Below are positions 11,112 through 19,500 of a stretch of DNA of 59,350 bases, piece after piece. The position numbers and the translations under genes were made by a program. Each line of letters starts with the position of its first letter. Position 1 is the stretch's first letter. The stretch covers positions 1 to 59,350 of the forward strand of contig JABWCL010000038.1 in NCBI GenBank assembly GCA_013360295.1, read 5' to 3'. The notes under the pieces were generated by a model. It searched no databases. It was not told the origin of the DNA and saw only the letters and a program-made list of their open reading frames with translations. The DNA is from Ignavibacteriaceae bacterium. GTDB lineage: Bacteria > Bacteroidota > Ignavibacteria > Ignavibacteriales > Ignavibacteriaceae.

Positions 11112-13230
11112 ATAAAAATTTTGTATATACACGTTCATTTGGAGTGATAAGTACCGCAAAATAGATGCCGGATGGAATATCCGCATCGGTTGGGTTGAAA
11201 TAAATCTCGCCGCGCCCGGAAGGATTTTTTTCTTCAGCGATTCCGGCAACCCTTCTCCCGAGAATGTCATATATATCTATGGAGAATGCCGCGATATCCC
11301 GCAGTTCATAGCGGAACGTCAGGTTTCCGTTTGCCGCGTTTGCCCTGAACGGATTTGGAAAAACAGAAAGTGAATTTTTTGTAACGCTGCTTACAAGGTT
11401 ATCAGCATACGCCGGGTTCTCTCCTCCGGTTTTAGTTCTCAGAAGCAGTCCGGTCGCGCCTGCAATAAATACCGTGGACTGATTTAGCATAAAGACAGAA
11501 TAAAGTGTATGAGTAACACCTGCATCTATTTCTCTCCAGGATAAGCCGGAATCGGTGGATTTAAAGACTTTTCCCGCGGTGCCTACAGTGAAGCCGTTTT
11601 CCTTATTAAAGAAATGGACTGAGTTTAATGATGTCGCGTCAAGAACCGCCATCTCCAGGAATGATTTAGCATTCAAGGTCCTCAGTACGATACCGTATTG
11701 TCCCACAACCCAGCCAAGGGCGCCGTCAAGAAAATAAACCGATTTAAAATCATACGGAAATTGCCACGAATAGTCTACAAAATTGGTTCCCGCGTTTATC
11801 CCAAATGGCCTGTAAGCAATCCTCTGAATATAGCCGCTGTCTCCAACCAAAATACCGGCCCTGGTACTAAGGGGTGCGTAAGAATTAAATGTCCGGGTAG
11901 CGGGGATGCCGCTGACGCGTTTCCAGGGAGAGGAGCCATACTTATCAGCCGAATAAAAAAGAGCACCGCCGACTCCGCCGGCGCGGCTTGTGTGTTTGGA
12001 TATATGAATGAATTTCAGATCGTAACTTGTAATACTATTAAAAGGGCCGGGCGTGAATGTCTGCCCGGTATCCGTGGAAATAAGGCTTGTTCCGTGCGCG
12101 CCTACGATCCAGAGCTTAATTTCGGAAGTGAGCGGATCTTTATAGGCGTGTATATCGTATAGCTCCGCCGCAACCCCGGTCGGAGAGGCGTTCCAGGTTT
12201 CCCCGGCGTCAGTTGTCCGCAGTACCAGGCCGCGCCCGCCGATAATCCAGCCGTGATTTGCATCTACAAAAATAATCTTATTAAACCTGACCCTGCTTCC
12301 GGCAGAGCGGTAAAGCCAATTCGATCCGTTATCTTCGGATGCCAGCATTGTACCAAACTCGCCGGCGGCAAAAATAAAACTCCCGTCCGCGGAAAGCGTC
12401 CTGAAAGACACATCCTCGGCGGTGAATACAACCTGCCAGGTTATGCCGTCATCACCGCTCTTAAGTATCTCTCCGGTAACAGCAGCAGCATATACCGCTG
12501 ATCCAGCTCCGGCAGCGATTCCCTTAATAGCCCCTGTTCCCTGACTAACACTGCTCCAGGTTAACCCGTTATCGGTGCTGATCCCGATGAAGCCTTCGTG
12601 GCCTCCGATCAGAAGCCTGTTTGTATCGAGGTATTGAACTGCGGAAAGAGGAGGGAAGGCGGGTAAAGAAGATTTTGACCAGGTGGCTCCGTTGTCGTTT
12701 GTTCTATATAAGTATCCTTCGTCAGAGACTGCCGTTCCGCTGCCCGAGGGGTGAACTTCAATAGCTGATATGATGCCATCGTTACTGATGATATGAGAGG
12801 CAATGGAGTTAAATTTATCGTTTGTCCTGAATATTTCACCCTCCCGGGTGCAGATATAACCCGCGCTTCCGTTCAGTGAAATTTTAATGATGTCGCGTGA
12901 CGGAAACTCCCTTTGAACCGTGAAAGTATAGCCTCCGTCTGTGGTCTTCAGAAGAGTTCCTCCCCGTGTTCCAAGCCATCCATTAAGTTCGTCGGTAAAG
13001 AACAGAGACATTACAGATACCGCGGAACCAACAGGGTTTCTGAACCAGGTTTTGCCGTAGTCAAAAGAGCGTAAAAATGCTCCGTTCTCACCTGCCGCAT
13101 AAACCAGGGAATCATTTACAATCTGAACACAATTAACCGTTTTTTCCTGGGGGAGAGGATTTAATATCTCCCACGCATTCTGCGAGTATAGGGAGATGGT
13201 GTAATAAAGAATAAGGGAAAAGATTCTCAA
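11101..13230 (-). CDS. YCF48/BNR-repeat protein with type IX secretion signal
   Basis: About 709 residues. Start chosen as the TTG at 13230, because AGGA lies nine bases before it and it yields a compact signal peptide (MRIFSLILYYTISLYSQ); an in-frame TTG at 13260 has no ribosome binding site. The body is a long array of photosystem-assembly/BNR-like blades such as GWLGTRGGTLLKTTDGGYTF, GWIIGGRGLVLRTTDAGETW and GWVVGQYGIVLRTL, expected to fold as one or two beta-propellers. The last 85 residues are a type A sorting domain: LSVFPNPFRAN, then FSIDIYDILGRRVAGI, then IPSGIYFAVLITPNERVYTKFLYVK-like strands. The protein should therefore cross the outer membrane through the type IX system and be attached to the surface or released. 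First gene of the operon with 10500 and 9218. Confidence 0.85.
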   Translation of the reverse strand: MRIFSLILYYTISLYSQNAWEILNPLPQEKTVNCVQIVNDSLVYAAGENGAFLRSFDYGKTWFRNPVGSAVSVMSLFFTDELNGWLGTRGGTLLKTTDGGYTFTVQREFPSRDIIKISLNGSAGYICTREGEIFRTNDKFNSIASHIISNDGIISAIEVHPSGSGTAVSDEGYLYRTNDNGATWSKSSLPAFPPLSAVQYLDTNRLLIGGHEGFIGISTDNGLTWSSVSQGTGAIKGIAAGAGSAVYAAAVTGEILKSGDDGITWQVVFTAEDVSFRTLSADGSFIFAAGEFGTMLASEDNGSNWLYRSAGSRVRFNKIIFVDANHGWIIGGRGLVLRTTDAGETWNASPTGVAAELYDIHAYKDPLTSEIKLWIVGAHGTSLISTDTGQTFTPGPFNSITSYDLKFIHISKHTSRAGGVGGALFYSADKYGSSPWKRVSGIPATRTFNSYAPLSTRAGILVGDSGYIQRIAYRPFGINAGTNFVDYSWQFPYDFKSVYFLDGALGWVVGQYGIVLRTLNAKSFLEMAVLDATSLNSVHFFNKENGFTVGTAGKVFKSTDSGLSWREIDAGVTHTLYSVFMLNQSTVFIAGATGLLLRTKTGGENPAYADNLVSSVTKNSLSVFPNPFRANAANGNLTFRYELRDIAAFSIDIYDILGRRVAGIAEEKNPSGRGEIYFNPTDADIPSGIYFAVLITPNERVYTKFLYVK

Positions 13231-13607
13231 AATTAAGTTTCCTGCAAATAAACCGGGCAAATTACCGGAACGGTAGTCTGAAGTTTAGTAAAATTATTTA
13301 TTCCGTAAGTAATAATAGTAAATATAACTGTTTTTACTCTCTTTTTTGATAAATTTTTATTCCTTGCAACAACCGGATCTATTCGTTTTTTATCCCTGGA
13401 ATAGCTTTATGAACCATAGAGTGTGATTCCGTGAAGACACTGCACCCCGGAGGTATTCCTGGTTTGCGTGTACAAAAAGTACATTTAGAACGTATCATCG
13501 AAAGTTTCAGGAGTTGGAAAGGTTAATAAACTATTAGCAGCGTCCGTTCAATCTCAAGCAAGGATATTGACTTATTCCCGGAAAAGACGCAGAATTATGC
13601 CAACCTG
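13231..13607. other. Intergenic region, nothing identified
   Basis: Lies between the transcription start side of the propeller operon and the 3' end of the glycosyltransferase gene. A/T-rich near 13290-13390 and probably contains the operon promoter. I find no tRNA shape, strong hairpin or small gene with a ribosome binding site. Confidence 0.4.
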
Positions 13608-14741
13608 TCACCCAAGGTGATTTTTATAAATTTTTATTACCTTATCCGTAAGATATTCCATATCAAACATTTCGACCGCGCGTTTGCGGGCGTTTGCCCC
13701 GAATGTATTCCGCGTGCCGTGTGAGAGAATAAGTTTTTCGAGTTTCTGAGCAAGGTCTCCGGAGTTTTTCTTTTCGAATAATAACCCGGTTTCTCCGTCA
13801 ACAACAATATCCAGTATGCCGTCGGAATTGCTGCAAACGGCCGGTTTTCCCATTGACATCGCTTCCACCAGCGCTATGCCGAATGCTTCTGAGTGAGATG
13901 GAAAAACGAAAATATCCAGCGCTGCCAACACGTCAGGTGTATCGCTTCTGAAGCCGGTAAAGATCATATTACTTATGCTTTTCGCCTCAGCGAGGTTTTT
14001 TACCGATGCAGCGTATTCCTCTTCACCACGGCTGGCTTCGCCGACGATCAGAAAAAATAAATTTAGATGCCTGGCGGATAATTCGGCCGCTGCCTCAATG
14101 AATTCTTCGTGCCCTTTGCCCGGACTGAAACGTGCCAGCATTCCAAGCACAATGCAGTCAGGCGGAATGCAGAGTTCGTTCCTAACTTTTTGTTTGTCGA
14201 ATAAGACCGGATCAAACTTACGCGTATCGGTGCCGTTATGAAGCAGTTCAATCTTTTCTTCCGTGAGCGGGCAGGTGTCAAGAAGGTTTCGCCTGATGAT
14301 CTCGCTAATGGCGAAAGCCACGGTTACGCGATTATATAGGAACTTATGCAGGATGTCTTTTTTCTTTATGTATGAACCGACCTGCTTTGTGAGGAATAAC
14401 GGGATACGGCTTCCGGTAGCCTTGAGAGCGGGCACAAGAAGCCATAAATCTTTTGAAGCCTGGGTATGAACGAGAGAATAATTGCCGTTCCTTAATATCC
14501 TGATTAATTTGTAAACAGAAAGAGGAGCGAACGAACCGCCGCTCTTTAAGGTATGTACGGATAGTCCTTTTTCAAGACAGGCTTTGTGTATCCTGGAATT
14601 TTCTAAACAAAGGATGTCAGTTGCTATACCGCGTCTGACCAGTTTCTCCGCCGCTGTTATTGTAAACATTTCCATCCCCCCCCAGCTCAGAGAGAGGCAG
14701 GAATATAAAATCCTGATATTCTCTTGTGAGGCTGAATTCAA
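13608..14741 (-). CDS. Glycosyltransferase family 4
   Basis: 377 residues with the two-Rossmann GT-B fold. The N-terminal half has the acceptor-side motif LSLSWGGMEMFTITAAEKL. The C-terminal half has the nucleotide-sugar motifs LGMLARFSPGKGHEEFIEAA, ALDIFVFPSHSEAFGIALVE (the E-x7-E region) and EAMSMGKPAVCSNSDGILD. These are the signatures of retaining GT4 enzymes, which build lipopolysaccharide, exopolysaccharide or glycolipids at the cytosolic membrane face. Donor and acceptor cannot be deduced. Its ATG overlaps the stop of the SpoIID gene by four bases, so both are translated from one message. No other sugar-pathway gene is nearby, so it is not part of a visible polysaccharide cluster. Confidence 0.9.
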   Translation of the reverse strand: MNSASQENIRILYSCLSLSWGGMEMFTITAAEKLVRRGIATDILCLENSRIHKACLEKGLSVHTLKSGGSFAPLSVYKLIRILRNGNYSLVHTQASKDLWLLVPALKATGSRIPLFLTKQVGSYIKKKDILHKFLYNRVTVAFAISEIIRRNLLDTCPLTEEKIELLHNGTDTRKFDPVLFDKQKVRNELCIPPDCIVLGMLARFSPGKGHEEFIEAAAELSARHLNLFFLIVGEASRGEEEYAASVKNLAEAKSISNMIFTGFRSDTPDVLAALDIFVFPSHSEAFGIALVEAMSMGKPAVCSNSDGILDIVVDGETGLLFEKKNSGDLAQKLEKLILSHGTRNTFGANARKRAVEMFDMEYLTDKVIKIYKNHLG

Positions 14742-16081
14742 TATAACGTCTTGATTGTTGCCGAACGGTAGTAATGTAAAAGTATTTCGTCAAAATTATA
14801 GCCCATCTCGGCCATAACTGCAGCGCCTATCTGGCATAACCCGACGCCGTGTCCCCATCCCGCGCCGTGGAATACAAATTTTTCCGGATAACCATCCTTA
14901 TCACCAAAACTTTCAACATAAAACGCCGATGAATAAAGATGCGAAGGAGAGAGCCATCTTCTGATCTCAAGTTCTTTGCCGACTGTAAGTGTCTTTTTTG
15001 ATCCGACGATTTTCAGTCTAATAAGCCTGGCTGAAGCTCCGCGCTCAACGGGGATGAAAGCTCTTATCTTTCCAAAATCGGGTCCGCCCTTCGAAATTAT
15101 CAGCGCGGATAACTCATCATTCGTGTATTCTCTTTTCCACCTGTAAAAATCCGTGGTTTCCTGGTCATATTCCAGCAGTACCTGCGCGAGTATTCTTTTA
15201 TTTGTTGTATTGCAGAATGCCTGGGGTGAGCCCTTTATCCAGGCGACGGCATTGTTCTCGTTTGTAAGGTCAAGTTCGAAATCATCCGGTTCGTACTTTG
15301 AATCAACTATCGGGATCAGGTATGGCTTTGGAGAATTCTCCCAGACATTTTCAAAGCTTTCGGAGATGCCGCCGCAAGATTTCGAAAATCTTGCGTCGCA
15401 TATCTCATCGCCGTAAAAAAGAACCATTCCTTTTGTGTGCTGAACCGACTGGCGGACAGCATCGGTAACGATCTTTTTTATTCCCTGGTATCTCTGGCAG
15501 TGGTCATCAGCGCAAACATCATAATCCTCGTGGTCTTCGCGGTCGTACCATTTTATGAATTCATCTTCAGTTGAGAACTCACTTTGCGGTTTTACGTGCT
15601 TTTCGCGGATGATCTTAGATTTTTCTATCTGAGCGATCAGCCAGCTTCTTGAAATAACCGCGTGAGCTTTTAATAGTTCTGTTCCGCTCTTTGCGTTCAT
15701 CTCAGACGATATGACGCTGAGGAGGTAAGTCTCGATAGGTATCTTGTTTATTACGATAAGTTCTCCGTTCTTCACCAGGAATTTTACGGAACCGCGAAAG
15801 CTCTGTTTTTCCTTTCTTTCCCAGTGGAATTTAATTCCTATTGGCACGTCGAAAATCGTAGAATAATCGGAACGGTAATCATCGGGTGTAAACTCGACCG
15901 GGGAGTCGAATTCAAAATTTATTTCGCCGGATATTATCTGCACTTTATTACCGTTTATCTTAGCGTTAAACTGGCCGCTGAATTCCTTGCCTTCACCATT
16001 AACCCTATAGTCACCATTGAGGGTGAATCTGATCTTTGGTGAGTTAACTATACCCACATTTATTACGGGTTCTTTGCTCAT
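14738..16081 (-). CDS. SpoIID/LytB-domain protein
   Basis: 447 residues. The central part carries the SpoIID/LytB signature: IPIETYLLSVISSEM, then LLKAHAVISRSWLIAQIEKS, then VQHTKGMVLFYGDEICDARFSKSCGG. It ends with the family's C-terminal motif FHGAGWGHGVGLCQIGA. SpoIID proteins are lytic transglycosylases that act on denuded glycan; LytB forms stimulate amidases. In a non-sporulating Gram-negative organism the role is most likely cell-wall remodelling. No clear signal peptide is visible at the N-terminus (MSKEPVINVGIVNSPKIRF), which is unusual for a wall enzyme and leaves its location open. It is the first gene of a two-gene operon with the glycosyltransferase. Confidence 0.88.
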   Translation of the reverse strand: MSKEPVINVGIVNSPKIRFTLNGDYRVNGEGKEFSGQFNAKINGNKVQIISGEINFEFDSPVEFTPDDYRSDYSTIFDVPIGIKFHWERKEKQSFRGSVKFLVKNGELIVINKIPIETYLLSVISSEMNAKSGTELLKAHAVISRSWLIAQIEKSKIIREKHVKPQSEFSTEDEFIKWYDREDHEDYDVCADDHCQRYQGIKKIVTDAVRQSVQHTKGMVLFYGDEICDARFSKSCGGISESFENVWENSPKPYLIPIVDSKYEPDDFELDLTNENNAVAWIKGSPQAFCNTTNKRILAQVLLEYDQETTDFYRWKREYTNDELSALIISKGGPDFGKIRAFIPVERGASARLIRLKIVGSKKTLTVGKELEIRRWLSPSHLYSSAFYVESFGDKDGYPEKFVFHGAGWGHGVGLCQIGAAVMAEMGYNFDEILLHYYRSATIKTLY

Positions 16082-16199
16082 CTTTTTCTAATAATTATTA
16101 TAAAACAAACCTAAATATATTTATTATGCGCGGGAATTAATAATTTTTATCAATTGTTATGATTGGTATATTGCATTTGTAAATCTTCAAACAATTAAT

Positions 16200-17129
16200 A
16201 TGCAACCCAGACAAGCACAAAATAAAACCATAGAGATTATCGGATTTCCCGTAGACCTTGGCGCGGGGAGGCGCGGTGTTGATATGGGGCCTTCAGCATT
16301 AAGGATCGCGGGCCTCGATTCCAAACTTGCTGCCCTGGGTTATAACGTTATCGACCGTGGCGACCTGAAGATTAAAATAATGGAAGCCCAGAATATCGGG
16401 GACAGAAGATTAAAATATATGAGGGAAATCTTAAAAACTTCCGAAGTACTTGCCCACAAAGTTTTCGATACTCTTGAGAGGAATAACTTTCCGCTGATAA
16501 TAGGCGGAGATCATTCAATGGCACTGGGAGCGCTGGGGGGTATTTCCGCTCATTGTGTTAAAAACGATCTCACTCTGGGTGTAATTTGGATCGATGCCCA
16601 CGCTGATATGAATACCCACGAAACAACTCCCTCCGGCAATATTCACGGAATGCCCCTGGCTGCCGCGCTGGGATACGGATACGAAAAACTGACGAACTTT
16701 ATGGGTATCACACCAAAAGTAAAACCGCAAAATGTCGCTTTGATCGGGCTTCGGAGTATAGATCCCGGTGAAAGGCAATTACTTAAAGACCTTAAGATTC
16801 CCGCGTTCACTATGCCGGAGATTGATAAACTAGGTATTCACCGCATCATTTCGAAAATACTTAATCAGTTCAGGGAGAAAGTAGATCATATCCACGTAAG
16901 TTTTGATGTGGACAGTGTCGACCCAACTCTCGCTCCCGGAGTCGGTACCCCAATCCCGGGAGGTTTAAGTTACCGCGAGGCACACCTCCTTATGGAAAAC
17001 ATTGCGGAGTGCGGATGTATGTCATCGCTTGAAGTGGCTGAAGTCAATCCTATACTGGATAACAGGAACCAAAGCGCGGAATTTACCGTTGATCTGATCG
17101 CCTCAAGTATGGGGCAGAGGATCTTATGA
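16200..17129 (+). CDS. rocF: Arginase (ureohydrolase family)
   Basis: 309 residues. Hydrolyses L-arginine to ornithine and urea with a binuclear manganese centre. Metal ligands are all visible: H105 in GGDHSM, D132, H134 and D136 in WIDAHADMNT, D236 and D238 in SFDVDSVDP. The loop TTPSGNIHGMPLA is the arginase substrate loop, which argues for arginase over agmatinase or formimidoylglutamase. No urease or ornithine-pathway gene lies nearby. ATG at 16200 follows the A/T-rich upstream segment without a strong Shine-Dalgarno sequence, as is common in Bacteroidota. Its stop overlaps the next start by four bases (ATGA). Confidence 0.93.
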   Translation: MQPRQAQNKTIEIIGFPVDLGAGRRGVDMGPSALRIAGLDSKLAALGYNVIDRGDLKIKIMEAQNIGDRRLKYMREILKTSEVLAHKVFDTLERNNFPLIIGGDHSMALGALGGISAHCVKNDLTLGVIWIDAHADMNTHETTPSGNIHGMPLAAALGYGYEKLTNFMGITPKVKPQNVALIGLRSIDPGERQLLKDLKIPAFTMPEIDKLGIHRIISKILNQFREKVDHIHVSFDVDSVDPTLAPGVGTPIPGGLSYREAHLLMENIAECGCMSSLEVAEVNPILDNRNQSAEFTVDLIASSMGQRIL

Positions 17130-17638
17130 GCGTTCCTTCCAGGATAGTCCTCTATTCTGTCGCTTTTTTGGCAATAGCCGCGCTCGCCCGTTTCTTCGGA
17201 CTGACAGATATGACATTTAATTTAAGCCTTACGATAAGCCTTATCTTCTGCGGAATGGGAATATTTATTTTTTACTACGGTACGCATAAGACAACGCAGC
17301 TCTTTGTTTCGAGCCTGGTTTTCTTCGCGGGATTACTGATTTTTGTATTCGACAATTTTGTCCTCGATTCTTTTTCCGCCATCATACTACCGTCTGTATT
17401 ACTGATGCTTGGATTCAGTCTGCTGATCGTCTTTATTGAAGACACCAGGAAAGTAAAATTACTGATCCCCGCGGTGGTCTTCCTGCTCTTCCCCCTGATA
17501 ATTGCTTTATATAAGGGGACATTTGTCTTTGACGAGTTTTTCAGCGCAATAGGGGAGATACTCTCTCTTATCTGGGTGATGATCGCGCTGATAGGCCTGG
17601 TGTTGTTTTTTATTTATGCGACGGGGAAGAAGAATTAA
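17126..17638 (+). CDS. Small integral membrane protein, unknown function
   Basis: 170 residues made almost entirely of five to six hydrophobic helices (for example YSVAFLAIAALARFFGL, LIFCGMGIFIFYYGT, LLIPAVVFLLFPLIIALY, SLIWVMIALIGLVLFFIYAT). There are few charged residues and no motif that I recognise. It overlaps the arginase stop by four bases (ATGA), so it is translationally coupled to it, but nothing in the sequence shows an arginine or urea transport role. Its stop codon lies inside the first unit of a heptanucleotide repeat array. Confidence 0.75.
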   Translation: MSVPSRIVLYSVAFLAIAALARFFGLTDMTFNLSLTISLIFCGMGIFIFYYGTHKTTQLFVSSLVFFAGLLIFVFDNFVLDSFSAIILPSVLLMLGFSLLIVFIEDTRKVKLLIPAVVFLLFPLIIALYKGTFVFDEFFSAIGEILSLIWVMIALIGLVLFFIYATGKKN

Positions 17639-17700
17639 AAATTATGAATTAAGAATTGTAAACACAATATTAGTTAAAAGTTAAAAGTTAAGAGTTAAAA
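17633..17700 (+). repeat. Heptanucleotide repeat arrays
   Basis: Two arrays with a period of 7. At 17633-17660: AATTAAA, AATTATG, AATTAAG, AATTGTA. At 17673-17700: GTTAAAA, GTTAAAA, GTTAAGA, GTTAAAA. Between them lies TTGTAAACACAATA (17656-17669), which recurs next to the array at 36073. Confidence 0.8.
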
Positions 17701-17714
17701 TTAAAACATTGGCG

Positions 17715-17751
17715 CCTCCCATCTTTACACTTGTCCCATAGGGGAAGGGCG
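17715..17751 (+). repeat. Dispersed block C, copy 1
   Basis: A 37-base block reading CCTCCCAT, TTTACACTTGTCCCA, AGGGG and closely following bases. It recurs at 59263-59299 with about three differences. In both places it begins 82-86 bases after the start of a heptanucleotide array. Confidence 0.65.
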
Positions 17752-17754
17752 GTG

Positions 17755-17827
17755 CACTAATCCCGATACATCGGGACGTAGTGGGAGGCAGGGCGTTGCA
17801 CTGATCCCGATGCATCGGGACGAAGTG
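17755..17827. repeat. Pair of 29-bp palindromes
   Basis: Copies at 17755-17783 and 17799-17827, 44 bases apart, each with the shape CACT-RATCCCGAT-R-CATCGGGAC-G-W-AGTG. The inner ATCCCGATGCATCGGGA is nearly self-complementary, and outer CACT pairs with AGTG. They sit in a plus-strand intergenic region after the membrane protein gene and before the flavin reductase. Could be paired protein-binding sites or remnants of a palindromic element; no T tract marks a terminator. Confidence 0.7.
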
Positions 17828-17933
17828 AGAGATGATTATAGGAGAAGAAGTTATTATACAATTCAATGTTTAGTTACTAACATATTCTTAGTAAACTGTT
17901 AACAATAAAAAAGAAAATTCAAATCATCATTAT

Positions 17934-18500
17934 ATGAAAATAGCAATAATAACCGGATCGGTGCGGAATAACCGCGACGGAAGCCGGGTCGTAAAATTCA
18001 CAGAAAAAGTAGCGAAAGAGCGAGGGTGGAATGTTACCACTATTGACCCGTCCCGTTATGAACTTCCGCTGCTTCAGCAAATGTACAGAGATATGAAAGA
18101 GCCTGATGAGAAATTCAGGTTTATTCACGAGACTTTTGAAAATGCCGACGGCTTTATCATCGTAAGCGCAGAGTATAACCACAGTGTCCCCCCCGCGCTG
18201 AAAAACGTTCTCGATCATTTTCGCGAAGAATATTTCTTTAAGCCGAGCGCGATAATCTCATATTCATCCGGGCCTTTCGGGGGAGTAAGGGCAGTAGAAC
18301 ATATACGCTCCATTTGCAGCGAACTCAGAATGCCCTCCATTCCAACAGCTCTCTCAGTGTCACGGGTACACGACAGCATTGACGAAAATGGTAATTCCGT
18401 TAATGGCGACTATGAGAGAAGGAGTAAAAAATTCCTGGATGAGTTTCAGTGGTACCTCGAAGCCTTTAAGGTACAGAGGGAAAAGGGAAGACCTTATTAA
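17934..18500 (+). CDS. NADPH-dependent FMN reductase-like flavoprotein
   Basis: 188 residues with the flavodoxin-like fold of the NADPH-dependent FMN reductase family. The phosphate-binding loop near the N-terminus reads IITGSVRNNRDGSRV and the flavin-contacting segment reads SAEYNHSVPPALKNVLDH, followed by YSSGPFGGVRAVE. Such enzymes reduce free flavin, quinones or azo compounds in the cytosol; substrate choice cannot be told here. ATG at 17934 has no strong Shine-Dalgarno sequence. Single gene converging on the bacterioferritin-like gene. Confidence 0.9.
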   Translation: MKIAIITGSVRNNRDGSRVVKFTEKVAKERGWNVTTIDPSRYELPLLQQMYRDMKEPDEKFRFIHETFENADGFIIVSAEYNHSVPPALKNVLDHFREEYFFKPSAIISYSSGPFGGVRAVEHIRSICSELRMPSIPTALSVSRVHDSIDENGNSVNGDYERRSKKFLDEFQWYLEAFKVQREKGRPY

Positions 18501-18543
18501 AAGAAAAACCCGGCAGCAGATCTCAGTAAATCCGGTGCCGGGT
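18499..18543 (-). terminator. Terminator of bacterioferritin-like gene
   Basis: ACCCGGCA (18508-18515) pairs perfectly with TGCCGGGT (18536-18543). On the minus strand a T-rich tail (TTTTTCTTTT) follows, 20 bases beyond the stop at 18564. On the plus strand there is no T tract, so it mainly serves the minus-strand gene. Confidence 0.85.
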
Positions 18544-18563
18544 AAATTCCGGGGAAATAATAA

Positions 18564-19061
18564 TTAGTCTGCTCCGCCGCCTGCATTGCGGTTTTTGCTT
18601 CTTTCAATTGACTGAAGCGCGAGATACCCGGTTCCGAATTTTTCAAGGTTATCGGTTTCGGTATCGTACTGGTCAAAGTGGCGTTCTTCGTCAGCCACGA
18701 GGCTTTCGAAAATCTGTTTAGAAACAGCATCATTATTCTTCGAGCATTCGTTAGCCCACTCATTATATTCTATCGCGCTGTCGCTTTCCATCTTAGCGGC
18801 TTTCTTCAGCATCTCTTTAACATCGTGGATCTTATCGACAGGGTAAGCCGCGACCATTTCAACCTCACCTTTAAGGAAGAGAATACGTTCAGCTAATTTT
18901 TCGATATGTATCATCTCTTCGATGGCTGTTTTTTTGAACAGGCCGGCGAGGAGGTCATATCCCTGATCATCGCAGATAAAATGAAAATACATATACTGGT
19001 GGACTGCGTGCAGTTCATCTGCAATCGCCTTATTTAATAATTCCTGGCTTCGTTCGTGCAT
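18564..19061 (-). CDS. Bacterioferritin-like diiron protein
   Basis: 165 residues forming a four-helix ferritin fold. All ferroxidase ligands of bacterioferritin align at an offset of minus two from E. coli: E16, E49, H52, E92, E125 and H128. M50, equal to the haem-ligating methionine of bacterioferritin, is present in EEMIHIEKLAERILFLKG. This fits iron oxidation and storage in a 24-mer cytosolic shell, with possible haem. The C-terminal tail NRNAGGGAD is extra. ATG at 19061 follows AGTAATTA on the minus strand, a weak ribosome binding site. It has its own terminator and no bacterioferritin-associated ferredoxin nearby. Confidence 0.88.
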   Translation of the reverse strand: MHERSQELLNKAIADELHAVHQYMYFHFICDDQGYDLLAGLFKKTAIEEMIHIEKLAERILFLKGEVEMVAAYPVDKIHDVKEMLKKAAKMESDSAIEYNEWANECSKNNDAVSKQIFESLVADEERHFDQYDTETDNLEKFGTGYLALQSIERSKNRNAGGGAD

Positions 19062-19500
19062 TAATTACTCCGTAATAAAAAATTATGATATTAAATTTAA
19101 GAAGAAATTCCGGATTAATTGAGTCCGGAATGGAGGAGAGATCCGGGTATAACCGATGGACGGTACATTTTCTTTCCGCATAGAAAACAGAGAGAACTGA
19201 GAAGTAAGGAGGCATTTCGGGTTTTTTTGGTATTCTCAGAAAGCAAACTCATCTAAAACCAGTAAGTATGAATAATGGCTGTTATCCTTATTTTATCGCA
19301 AACATATAACAGAGTCAAAGTTTTCACGCCCGGATAGGATGATTTTCTTTCTTCTAAAATATCCGGAACTCTTCACGGAGGGATATTTTTTGAACGAAAT
19401 TTTCACAACAATCATAGACCTCTATCTCAATAAGCAACTTTGGATAGGGTATGTTATGGGAACTTAAACCGGATTATTCTTGACACCAAATCAATTCGGT
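19062..19500. other. Intergenic region upstream of bacterioferritin-like gene
   Basis: No gene found. One hairpin, TTCCGGA (19108-19114) with TCCGGAA (19124-19130), lies about 50 bases upstream of the bacterioferritin-like start and could be in its leader. The rest is unremarkable and runs into the tandem repeat at 19501. Confidence 0.45.

Noticed and set aside
11101-11270. Longer start for the small outer-membrane barrel gene
   Set aside because: It would put about 50 residues of the upstream gene's sorting-domain region ahead of the signal peptide; ATG 11111 fits the signal peptide.
13231-13607. Possible RNA gene in the gap before the glycosyltransferase
   Set aside because: No cloverleaf, no conserved T-loop GTTCRA, and no strong hairpin.
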